From Bryobacterales bacterium (GTDB taxonomy: Bacteria > Acidobacteriota > Terriglobia > Bryobacterales > Bryobacteraceae): a stretch of 47,199 bases of DNA. A model generated the notes under the pieces. That model had not been told where the DNA came from. It did not search any database and was given only the letters and a program-made list of their open reading frames with translations. Shown here one piece after another: positions 15,622 to 23,557 of the stretch (positions within the stretch are counted from its first letter, which is position 1; each line of letters opens with the position of its first letter). The stretch is from positions 1 to 47,199 of the forward strand of contig JADLCT010000061.1 in assembly GCA_020847045.1 (NCBI GenBank). The letters are read 5' to 3'. The position numbers and the translations under genes were made by a program.

Positions 15622-16080
15622 ATAGCCACGAAGAAGACCGCAGCCTCCGCCGCCATCAAGACCACACGCCGCAAGCCGGTGAAAAAGGCTGTTCCCTCCG
15701 CATCCACACCTCCCGCTCCGGTGAGCGCCGCTGAAGCGCCGGCCCCGGCCATCTGGCTCGTAGCCGTCCAGGCCGCCCTGGACAAGAAGGCCACTGGGGT
15801 TCGCGCGCTGGATCTCCGGCCGGTCACCTCCTTCGCCGACTACTTCGTCCTGTGCAACGGCGCCAACCAGCGCCAGATACAGGCCATCGCCGACGAGGTG
15901 GAAAAGTCCCTCAAGGCTGTTGGCGAGCGTCCCAACTCCGTGGAAGGCTACGCCAATGCCGAGTGGGTGTTGCTGGACTACGGAGACATGGTGGTTCACA
16001 TCTTCACCGAAGCGGCGCGCTCCTACTACGACCTCGACCGCCTCTGGCGCGACGCGCCCGAACTTGCGCTTCCGGCATAG
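15622..16080 (+). CDS. rsfS: Ribosome silencing factor RsfS (Iojap/DUF143), apparent ATA start
   Basis: RsfS binds ribosomal protein uL14 (L14) on the large subunit and blocks subunit joining in stationary phase. The conserved domain (about residues 45-150) shows ALDLRPVTSFADYFVLCNG, IADEVEKSL and WVLLDYGDMVVHIF. The N-terminus is a Lys/Ala/Pro-rich tail (ATKKTAASAA...). No ATG exists in frame near the domain. The best-supported start is ATA at 15622, behind AGGAG with 8-base spacing; GTG at 15679 is the fallback and would remove 19 residues of the tail. It is divergent from the coiled-coil/M15-like gene over about 40 bases. Confidence 0.88.
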   Translation: MATKKTAASAAIKTTRRKPVKKAVPSASTPPAPVSAAEAPAPAIWLVAVQAALDKKATGVRALDLRPVTSFADYFVLCNGANQRQIQAIADEVEKSLKAVGERPNSVEGYANAEWVLLDYGDMVVHIFTEAARSYYDLDRLWRDAPELALPA

Positions 16081-16098
16081 ACTCGCTACAGTCTCGGC

Positions 16099-17211
16099 AT
16101 GCGCTTCCTCATGCTCGCCCTGCTGGCCGCGGCCGCTTTCGCCCAGCGCGCGCCCCAACCGCCGCCCGTTGTCTCGCCGGAAATCCTGGCCGACGCCAGA
16201 GTCACCTTCCGCCTGCGCGCCCCCAAAGCCACCGAAGTGTCGCTGCGCGGCGAATGGATGGCGCCGAACACGACGGTGCCTCTGTCCAAGGCCACCGACG
16301 GCCTCTGGTCGGTCACCGTTGGCCCCATTGAACCGGAACTCTACACGTACAGCTTCCTGGTGGATGGCACGTCCACCGTTGATCCGGCCAACCCGCTTCT
16401 CAAAGAAGGCAACCGGGGCCCGTCCAGCATGGTGGATATCCTCGGCCCTCCGGTCAACTACTTTGCCTGGCGCGACGTGCCCCATGGCACCGTTCACGTT
16501 CACCACTACAATTCCCAGTCCATTCACGCCAACCGCCGCGTGCACGTCTACACGCCTCCCGGCTACGAATCGTCGAAAGACGCCTATCCGGTGCTCTACC
16601 TTCTCCACGGCTCCGGCGACACGGACGCCGAGTGGTCCACCGTCGGCCGCGCCGGCATGATCTCGGACAACCTGTTCATGGACGGACGCCTCCGCCCCAT
16701 GATCATCGTCATGCCCGACGGGCACGCCGTGAAGTCCGGAGACCGCGAAGCGCGCGCGCGCAACACGGAGTTGTTTGAAGCCGATCTCATGGGCGACATC
16801 ATCCCCCTGGTCGAGAAGACCTACCGCGTCAACCCCGGACACGACTCCCGCGCCATCGCGGGCCTTTCCATGGGTGGCGCGCAGTCTCTCAACATCAGCC
16901 TCCGCCACCTGGACAAGTTCGCCTACATCGGCGTGTTCAGCTCCGGCATCTTTGGCTCCACCGAGGCGTTCCAGAAGGAACATGCCGCCGTGCTCGCCAA
17001 GGGCGCGGAGTGGAACAAGCAGATCCGTCTCTTCTGGGTTGGCATCGGCAAGGATGATTTCCTGCTGGAAGCCAACAAGAACATGCTCGACACGCTGAAG
17101 CAGGCCGGCATTCAAACCGACTTCCGGGAAACCCCCGGCGGGCACACCTGGAAGAACTGGCGCGTCTATCTGCGCGATTTCCTGCCGCGACTGTTCCGCG
17201 AACGGCCTTAG
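16099..17211 (+). CDS. Secreted feruloyl-esterase-like hydrolase with N-terminal E-set (CBM48-like) domain
   Basis: Exported esterase of 370 aa. Signal peptide residues 1-16 (MRFLMLALLAAAAFAQ). An N-terminal immunoglobulin-like E-set domain (about 35-110, with RLRAPKATEVSLRGEW) resembles those of XynZ-type feruloyl esterases and enterochelin esterases. The alpha/beta-hydrolase domain shows PVLYLLHGSGD, the nucleophile elbow GLSMGG with Ser257, and His349 in PGGHTW. The likely role is removal of aryl or acyl esters from plant polysaccharides in the periplasm or outside the cell. A TACAGT box lies 6 bases before the ATG. The gene is followed at 19 bases by a sugar-binding lipoprotein gene on the same strand. 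Confidence 0.88.
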   Translation: MRFLMLALLAAAAFAQRAPQPPPVVSPEILADARVTFRLRAPKATEVSLRGEWMAPNTTVPLSKATDGLWSVTVGPIEPELYTYSFLVDGTSTVDPANPLLKEGNRGPSSMVDILGPPVNYFAWRDVPHGTVHVHHYNSQSIHANRRVHVYTPPGYESSKDAYPVLYLLHGSGDTDAEWSTVGRAGMISDNLFMDGRLRPMIIVMPDGHAVKSGDREARARNTELFEADLMGDIIPLVEKTYRVNPGHDSRAIAGLSMGGAQSLNISLRHLDKFAYIGVFSSGIFGSTEAFQKEHAAVLAKGAEWNKQIRLFWVGIGKDDFLLEANKNMLDTLKQAGIQTDFRETPGGHTWKNWRVYLRDFLPRLFRERP

Positions 17212-17230
17212 ACGGCCCGGTGCGGCTCTC

Positions 17231-18214
17231 ATGGGCTACACATCTCTCCTGCGCCGCCGCGCGCTGCTGGCCGCTCCCTGGGCGGCGCTGGCCGCCTGCC
17301 GCAGCCTCGACAGGCCCACCATCGGAGTCGTGCCCAAAGGGGCCAACCATATTTTCTGGCAGACCGTCCACGCCGGGGCGATGCAAGCCGCCACGGAATA
17401 CGGCTTCGAGATCGAATGGAACGCTCCGGCGCTCGAAGTGGATTCCAGCCGTCAAATCGAAATTGTCGAATCGATGGTGAACCGCCGGCTGGCCGGCATC
17501 GCGCTGGCTCCGGTTGACCGCACCGCCCTGGTCAACGCCGTCGAACGCGCCGCCCGCGCCTCCATCCCCGTCTCCATCTTCGATTCCTCCATCGATACGC
17601 CGCGGCGCCTCACCTATGTCGCCACTGACAACCGCGAGGGCGGACGCATAGCCGCGCGCCGCATCGGCCAGCTCCTGAAAGGGAAGGGCAAGGCCGCCAT
17701 TGTGGGCTTCATGCCCGGCAGCGCCTCCACAATGGAACGTGAGGATGGCTTCGCCGAAGAGTTGAAAGCGAATTTTCCCGGCATCATCCTCGCCGCTCTG
17801 CAATTCGGCATGGCGGACCGCGCCAAGGCCATGGCCGCCACGGAAAACATGCTCGCCGCGCACCCCACGCTCGACGCCCTCTTTGCGGACAATGAGTCCA
17901 GCTCGTCCGGCGCCGTGCAAGCGCTCAAAGCGCGCAAGGCGCGCCATGTGAAACTGGTGGCCTTTGATGCCTCCGAACAGCTTGTCGGAGGTCTCCGCGA
18001 TGGCTGGATCGATTCGCTCATCGTCCAGCACCCATTCAAAATGGGCTATGAATCCGTGAAGGCCATCGGTGAGCAGCGCGCCGGCCGCGCACCCGCTTCC
18101 CACATCGACTCCGGCGTCCGGCTGGTCACGGCTGAAGATCTGGCCTACCCCGAAATCCGCGAACTATTACTGCCCGACCTCACGCGCTGGCTGGGCGCTC
18201 CCGCGTCCCACTGA
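17231..18214 (+). CDS. Periplasmic sugar-binding (LacI/RbsB-like) lipoprotein, orphan
   Basis: Substrate-binding protein of 327 aa of the type I periplasmic binding protein fold (peripla_BP_4, RbsB-like): IGVVPKGANHIFWQTVHAGA, the AGIALAPVD segment, YVATDNREGGRIAA and LDALFADNE. The N-terminus combines RRR with a lipobox ending at Cys23 (ALAAC), so it is probably an exported lipoprotein. No permease or ABC ATPase for sugars is adjacent. It either serves a distant transporter or acts as a sensor. It follows the esterase gene closely and may share its transcript. Confidence 0.88.
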   Translation: MGYTSLLRRRALLAAPWAALAACRSLDRPTIGVVPKGANHIFWQTVHAGAMQAATEYGFEIEWNAPALEVDSSRQIEIVESMVNRRLAGIALAPVDRTALVNAVERAARASIPVSIFDSSIDTPRRLTYVATDNREGGRIAARRIGQLLKGKGKAAIVGFMPGSASTMEREDGFAEELKANFPGIILAALQFGMADRAKAMAATENMLAAHPTLDALFADNESSSSGAVQALKARKARHVKLVAFDASEQLVGGLRDGWIDSLIVQHPFKMGYESVKAIGEQRAGRAPASHIDSGVRLVTAEDLAYPEIRELLLPDLTRWLGAPASH

Positions 18215-18234
18215 AACGCCAGCGGCCAGACGCT

Positions 18235-19299
18235 CTATTGCGGCCTGGGCCGCCGCAGCCGTTTGTCCAGCACCGGTTCCTTTTCGAACTCCACCGTCCA
18301 GCGCGAAATCCCATGGATGTACAGGCGAGCCTTGCGCCCGGCCAGCGTGTCGGTTTCGCCCTCTTCCAAACCGATGACCTGCGGATACCAGCCAGGAGAA
18401 AATCCTACGTTCTCGATGATCTTCTTCGGCGCGCTCCACCCCTCCGGGTTGCCCGCATCGTCATTGAAGCCGATGTAGATGCCCTCCTGCGGCCAGCGCT
18501 CCCCGCAGCAGGAGCGGCTGAGCAGCATCACGTACTTTTGCAGATAGGTGTTGTAGTGCAGCGACGGGCCCCAGAACGAGTCCGTGTTCGATGCCTGCCA
18601 GGCCACCACAGCGGGCAGCACCGGCGTCACCAGCCCGCCCAGCCCCGGTTCTCCCCAGCTTCCCTCCCGCCATTTCCACACCGCGCCCGCCGGTCCCCAG
18701 CGGTCGGCCACGGCCATCCGCGCCACCGCGATGCCCTGTCCCTCCACCGGTCCGCCATAGTTGCCGAAATAGAAATATAGATACTCGCCCGCCCGGTCCG
18801 GGATCACGGAAAAGTCTCCGTGACCGCTCGCAAAGAAACCATTCCTGGCGTTGCAATCCGGCGCATCGGCCGCGCTCAACACAATCCCCAGGTCCTCCCA
18901 CGTCGCACCATCGTCAAACGAAACCGCCGCGCCAATCACCGGCGCCGTCAATCCGTTCGCGCACACGCCGGAGGGCTCATGATGATACCAGCCGAACAAC
19001 ACGCCGTCGGGGTCCTTCCACACCGACTCCATCCAGAACGGCAGGTGAAGCAGCCGCAACCCGTCCACCCATTCGGTCCGGTCCATGTAAAACTGGCTCG
19101 ACCCCGTGCTAATCAACGAGTACCCCGTCGAGTTCAACATGCGGAACCCGTTTTCCGACCACCACACAGGACTGTTCGAATCCACCCCGCCCGGCATGTA
19201 CACCGGATCGGCCGCAGTCACCGTCACATGCTGCGCCAATCCCCACGGAACCAGCATCAGCGCCAAAGGAATCACACGAAACGCGGCGTGAGTTTTCAT
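18235..19299 (-). CDS. Secreted beta-propeller glycoside-hydrolase-like protein (DUF4185/GH43-like)
   Basis: Exported protein of 354 aa. The signal peptide ends near residue 22 (LALMLVPWGLAQ). The mature part is rich in Trp, Tyr and Gly and has repeated sheets typical of five-bladed propellers: SPVWWSENGFRML, YLYFYFGNYGG and SFWGPSLHYNTYL. These resemble DUF4185 or GH43/GH32-like folds, but the family cannot be fixed and no catalytic triad is assigned. The start is placed at the signal peptide; 15 upstream codons are open but overlap the regulatory region. It is divergent from the GH2-like gene across an AT-rich spacer with inverted repeats. Confidence 0.65.
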   Translation of the reverse strand: MKTHAAFRVIPLALMLVPWGLAQHVTVTAADPVYMPGGVDSNSPVWWSENGFRMLNSTGYSLISTGSSQFYMDRTEWVDGLRLLHLPFWMESVWKDPDGVLFGWYHHEPSGVCANGLTAPVIGAAVSFDDGATWEDLGIVLSAADAPDCNARNGFFASGHGDFSVIPDRAGEYLYFYFGNYGGPVEGQGIAVARMAVADRWGPAGAVWKWREGSWGEPGLGGLVTPVLPAVVAWQASNTDSFWGPSLHYNTYLQKYVMLLSRSCCGERWPQEGIYIGFNDDAGNPEGWSAPKKIIENVGFSPGWYPQVIGLEEGETDTLAGRKARLYIHGISRWTVEFEKEPVLDKRLRRPRPQ

Positions 19300-19325
19300 T
19301 CTCTCGTTCGTCAGGACGAAATGGT

Positions 19326-19355
19326 TAACTAATTGAGTTACCAACTATTTGGTAA
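19326..19355. promoter_or_regulatory. Two overlapping inverted repeats in a divergent promoter region
   Basis: TAACT-N5-AGTTA at 19326-19340 overlaps TTACCAA-N4-TTGGTAA at 19338-19355 (7-base perfect arms). They lie in the AT-rich 147-base spacer between the propeller protein start (19299) and the GH2-like start (19447). This looks like a repressor operator controlling both. A GATAAT box at 19423-19428 is a candidate -10 for the GH2-like gene. Confidence 0.5.
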
Positions 19356-19446
19356 AGAGTTTGTAAGGATTGCAACGTGAAGGAATGTAAAGTTTACCGG
19401 TCCAATTCTTGTATCTCTCAGTGATAATGGAGTCCTCCGCTCACGC

Positions 19447-22134
19447 ATGAAGCTGTCGCTCTCCCTTACGCTTATCGGCGCCGCGCTCACTTCCTTCTCA
19501 CCGCTGGCCGCGCAGCCGCGTCCTCATCCCCGCCCGCAACTGGCGCGCAAGCGATGGCAGCCCGTCGCGTCCGCCACGGTCTGTACCACCGCAACGGTGC
19601 CCACCTGTTCGGCCCGCGCCGCGCTGGTCCCGCCTGGTAACGGTCAGCGCGTCCTGCTCCAGTTCGGCGAACTGCCCGGCGGCGCCACCGTCGCCGTGAA
19701 TGGCGCGCCGGCTTCCATGATGCTGCGCGGCGCCGACATCACCAGCGCTTTGCGGGATGCCAAGGAACAGCAGATCACCGTTCAGGGCGCCAATGCCCCG
19801 CGTCTGCTGGCGGGGGCCTGGTTGGAGACCGTCCCGGAGCAGTTCATCACGCGCATCCTCGCCGATACCGTTCCCACCGCCGAGGCGTTGCACGTTACGG
19901 TGTCGGCCACTGCCGCGGTTGCGGTCGAGGTCGAGCTCCGCGATGGCGCGCAGATTCTCGCCGCCGCCAAAGGCGTCACAGGCGAGCGTCTCTGGCTAAA
20001 GCCCGAACGTCCCCGCCTCTGGACTCCCGCCGAGCCCTTCCTGTATCAGATCCACGCCCGTCTCGCCTCGGGCGATGAAGCCGGCAGCTATGCCGCCATG
20101 CGCACGCTTGGTGTAGGGCGCGATGCGCAGGGCCTGACGCGCACGCTGTTGAATGGCAAGCCACACTACTTCCATGGCGTGATGGCCACGGGCTGGCCCT
20201 CTCCGGCCTCGCTCCGGAAGCTCGGCTTCGACACGGTCCGTCAGCCCGGCCTCGCGCCGGAGCGCTGGTACACCGAGTGTGACCGCGCCGGCCTCTTCGT
20301 CTGGCAGGACCTCCCCGCGCCCGCCCCCGCCGACACCGCTGCCACCTTCCGGCGTGACACTCTCGCCCTGGTGGAACTCCTCCGCGTCCACCCCGCCATC
20401 GCCCTCTGGACCCTGTTCAACGAAGGCAACGGCCAGAAGAGCGTTGGACTGGACGCCGCCCGCGCGCTGGCCGGCGAAATCACGCGTCTCGATGCCAACC
20501 GCCTTGTCTCGGGCGGCTCCGGCTGGTTCGACACCGCCAACGGCCATGTGCACGCCATGCACTTCCTGCCCGGTCCGGCGCTGTTCGATCCCGGACCGCG
20601 CCGCGCCTCCGTGCTGGCCCGCTTCGGCGCACTCACCGCCTCCAGCCGCTCCGAACTACGCCGGGCGTACCGTGAGTTGATGGGCAGGCTGAACCTGCTG
20701 CGCGCCGCGGGGCTGTCCGGCTCCATCTATGTTCCGGCGGCGGGCGATCCGCTGGCCGGGCAACTGGGCGAGGACTGGCTCGCTGCCCTGCATCACCGCC
20801 TGCTCGCCGCCGCGCCCGCCGTCGCGCCACTCGCCGGAGGCGGCGAGCCATGGGAGTTCACTCTGTCCGAACCCGGCGCCGCCCGCGAAGGCTGGCGCAC
20901 CGGCGCGGGCAGCTTTGGCGCCCCTCTCGACTACGTGCAACCCGGCACGCCGTGGACCGCGCCCGCCATCCGCCTCCGCCGCACGTTTGCCTGGAAAGGC
21001 GGCCCCGGCGAACTCTACCTTGTCTACTGGGCCATCCGCGGGGCCGTGCTCGACGTGAAATTAAACGGCGAGCCGATTCTCCGTGCGCCGGGCGACGGGC
21101 AGGAGGCGTCTCTCTTTCTTCCACTGCAGAACCACCCCGCCCTGCGCGACGGTGACAACCTGATCACCATCGCCGCGCACCGCGCGCCCAATTTCCCGCA
21201 CGCCGCCTTCGACGTGCGCCTCATGTCCGTGACCGGCGACAAGTTCGGTTTCACCGACCCGGAAGCCTCCCGGCCTCCTGAATATCCACTCACCGCCATC
21301 GATACGGGTTCGCCGCAACTCGCCATGCTTGCGCCCCACTTCACCGCCGTGCGCTCCTCGCGAGGCCGTCCAGCGGTGCTGCCGCCCTCGCTCCCGTTCT
21401 TCCGCGACCTCGGCTCCGCCACGCCGGAACAGATTTACTATGCCCTGCTCGCCGCGCCCAAGGACGGCTTCGACGGAGTCGCGTTTCGCGCCACGCCTGG
21501 TGACGAACTCACCGTGCGCAACATCCAGACCTGGTTCCATCAAACAACCGGCGCCTACCCCGCGCTGCAGCTCACCGGGCTTACGCTCGCCTCCTTCGAC
21601 CGCAAGGGCGCCAACGCCTCCCTGCTGTTCCAGGCAACGCCGGAGCGGCCGCGTCCGGCCGGTGCTGTGGCGCTCACAGGCTTCCCCGGCGATGCCGCTT
21701 CCTGGCTCGGACATCTCCAACTCTTGCTGCGCGCCGCGCAGTCCCGCTGGCCTCTTCTCGTGGAACCAGCCACGCCCAACCTCTTCGCGTATGCCACTTA
21801 TCTTTTGGGCGTCGAATCGAAATCCCCCGCCGAACCCGTCCGCCTGGCGCTTCCGCTCGCCGACCTCGACGAGTACTATTTCCGCCCGGTTGGCGAGCCG
21901 CTGGAGTCCTTCGCCCCAGCCCGCGCCGGCCAGATGAAGGTTTCCGGCACACAAATCTACCGCCGCCGGTTCTCGAACGGCATCGTCGCCGTCAACCCCA
22001 CTGACTCCGCGCAAACCCTCCGTCTCGACACCGCCCATGTGGACCCCACTACGCGGCAGGTCTCGCAAAGCTTCACCCTGGCGCCCCGCTCGGCGCTCAT
22101 CCTCCTCCGGCCTGGGGCCGTCGCGGCGCAGTAG
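19447..22134 (+). CDS. Secreted GH2-like protein with substituted nucleophile
   Basis: Exported multidomain protein of 895 aa: signal peptide (1 to about 22), N-terminal sugar-binding sandwich, immunoglobulin-like domain, and a TIM-barrel region of GH2 type with the acid/base motif ALWTLFNEG (Glu326). At the usual nucleophile segment (SEFG in GH2) it reads ARFG, with Arg392 in place of Glu. The following GH2 landmark GLSGSIY is kept. A second jelly-roll domain (about 460-590) and a C-terminal region ending NGIVAVNPTDSAQTL follow. It may be a binding protein or an enzyme with another nucleophile. Its 3' end is partly duplicated at 25080-25139. It is convergent with a sulfatase gene. Confidence 0.75.
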   Translation: MKLSLSLTLIGAALTSFSPLAAQPRPHPRPQLARKRWQPVASATVCTTATVPTCSARAALVPPGNGQRVLLQFGELPGGATVAVNGAPASMMLRGADITSALRDAKEQQITVQGANAPRLLAGAWLETVPEQFITRILADTVPTAEALHVTVSATAAVAVEVELRDGAQILAAAKGVTGERLWLKPERPRLWTPAEPFLYQIHARLASGDEAGSYAAMRTLGVGRDAQGLTRTLLNGKPHYFHGVMATGWPSPASLRKLGFDTVRQPGLAPERWYTECDRAGLFVWQDLPAPAPADTAATFRRDTLALVELLRVHPAIALWTLFNEGNGQKSVGLDAARALAGEITRLDANRLVSGGSGWFDTANGHVHAMHFLPGPALFDPGPRRASVLARFGALTASSRSELRRAYRELMGRLNLLRAAGLSGSIYVPAAGDPLAGQLGEDWLAALHHRLLAAAPAVAPLAGGGEPWEFTLSEPGAAREGWRTGAGSFGAPLDYVQPGTPWTAPAIRLRRTFAWKGGPGELYLVYWAIRGAVLDVKLNGEPILRAPGDGQEASLFLPLQNHPALRDGDNLITIAAHRAPNFPHAAFDVRLMSVTGDKFGFTDPEASRPPEYPLTAIDTGSPQLAMLAPHFTAVRSSRGRPAVLPPSLPFFRDLGSATPEQIYYALLAAPKDGFDGVAFRATPGDELTVRNIQTWFHQTTGAYPALQLTGLTLASFDRKGANASLLFQATPERPRPAGAVALTGFPGDAASWLGHLQLLLRAAQSRWPLLVEPATPNLFAYATYLLGVESKSPAEPVRLALPLADLDEYYFRPVGEPLESFAPARAGQMKVSGTQIYRRRFSNGIVAVNPTDSAQTLRLDTAHVDPTTRQVSQSFTLAPRSALILLRPGAVAAQ

Positions 22135-22201
22135 CGCTGCGGGCCAGAGCCGTGCCGGCCATCGAGCCTGGTTGCTTCTTTGATCAACCGGCCTCTGAAC
22201 A

Positions 22202-23557
22202 TCAGGGCAGCGATTCGCGCCACGACAGCAGCCTGGCGGTCAGCCTCTTCGCGACATCGCCCCGCTCGCCCGCGATGTTCGTCTCCTCTCGCGGCGATCT
22301 CTCCAGGTCGTACAACTCCACGGACGAGCCGTCCGCATTCATTAGCAGTTTCCACCGCCCGGATCTCACCGCCAAATTGGGACTGGCGTCCTGCGGCAAT
22401 CCGGGACGCAGGTAGGTGGCGTCGCGGCCATACTCCCAAAACAAATCGGTGCGGCGGCGCCGCGGTTTGCCGGCGAACACGGCCGACATGTCTTCGCCGT
22501 CGAATGCGGCCTTCGGCGTGGAGATGCCGGCCATCCCGCAGCAGGTCGGAAACAGGTCGAGTGAGGAGATCACCGTCGTCCCGTCCACACGGCCGGCCGG
22601 TATGCGCCCGGGCAGCCTGGCCATGAACGGAACACGCACGCCGCCTTCATAAAGGCTCCACTTGCGGCCCCGCAGACCCGCCGTGGAACCCGGCGGGTCC
22701 AGGTGCTCCTTGTAGTATCGCGGCCAGGCTGTCGGTCCGTTATCGCTCAGCAGGACAACCAGAGTGTTGCCGTCCACGGCGCTCATCAGGCGGCCGATCT
22801 GCCGGTCCATCTCGTCAATGGCCGCGAAATACTGCTGCAGGTACTTGTTCGCCGAATACCGCTCATACTTCCTCATCAGTTCCGGCTTGGGCGCGAACGG
22901 GTCGTGCACGTCGTTCAGCCAGAGATGCGTGTAGAAAGGCTTGTTTGCCTCTCGCGCGCGCTGCATGAACCGCAGCGTGTGGTCCACATAGATCCCGGTC
23001 AACTCGGCCTGCGGCGCATGGCTGATGTTGCCCCGCCCCAGCTTCTCATTCAGTTCAGAAAGCCGGCCGGGCGGCAGTACTCGATCGCCGAGTCCTTCAA
23101 ACGAGGTCAGCGACTCGTCGAACCCATATGCGGCCGGCAGAGGGGCATCGCCGACGTCACGGCCGCCTCCCATGTGCCACTTCCCGAAGTGTCCTGTCGC
23201 ATAGCCGGCCTGCTGAAAGCTCCTCGCCACGGAGGGCGCCTTCGGGTCGAGGTAATCGGGCATTCCCAGTTCCCGTTGCCGCCCGCGCGTGTCGAAATAA
23301 GAGTAGATCCTCTGCCGCGACGGACACTGCCCCGTGGTGATGCCAACCCGCGAGGGCGAGCAGATGGGCGACGCCACATAACCTTGCGTGAACCGGATGC
23401 CTTCGGCCGCGATGCGGTCGATGTTCGGCGTGGGAACCGGACCACCGTAACAGCGCAGGTCCGCATACCCCATGTCATCGATGAGAATCTGGATCACGTT
23501 CAGTTTCGGCCGGGCGGCAAACGCGAGCCCCCCAGCCAGGAATGTCCTGCGCTTCAT
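22202..23557 (-). CDS. Secreted S1-family sulfatase (1)
   Basis: Type I sulfatase of 451 aa. The N-terminus MKRRTFLAGGLAFAA is Tat-like. Metal-binding IDDMG is followed by the formylglycine signature ICSPSR with Cys66, and by HFGKWHMGG and LLSDNGPTAWPR. Cys66 must be converted to formylglycine by a maturase that is not in this window. The substrate is probably a sulfated glycan. Its ATG overlaps the stop of the upstream sulfatase (ATGA), so the two are translationally coupled. It converges on the GH2-like gene. Confidence 0.94.
   Translation of the reverse strand: MKRRTFLAGGLAFAARPKLNVIQILIDDMGYADLRCYGGPVPTPNIDRIAAEGIRFTQGYVASPICSPSRVGITTGQCPSRQRIYSYFDTRGRQRELGMPDYLDPKAPSVARSFQQAGYATGHFGKWHMGGGRDVGDAPLPAAYGFDESLTSFEGLGDRVLPPGRLSELNEKLGRGNISHAPQAELTGIYVDHTLRFMQRAREANKPFYTHLWLNDVHDPFAPKPELMRKYERYSANKYLQQYFAAIDEMDRQIGRLMSAVDGNTLVVLLSDNGPTAWPRYYKEHLDPPGSTAGLRGRKWSLYEGGVRVPFMARLPGRIPAGRVDGTTVISSLDLFPTCCGMAGISTPKAAFDGEDMSAVFAGKPRRRRTDLFWEYGRDATYLRPGLPQDASPNLAVRSGRWKLLMNADGSSVELYDLERSPREETNIAGERGDVAKRLTARLLSWRESLP

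Noticed and set aside
15616..17232. 538-codon open frame on the minus strand
   Set aside because: It is antisense to rsfS and the esterase, both of which have clear domains; the translation is low-complexity Gly/Val/Ala/Arg.
22140..22200. Weak hairpin GGTTG...CAACC between the GH2-like gene and sulfatase 1
   Set aside because: Five-base stem, long loop and no T tract; not a convincing terminator.
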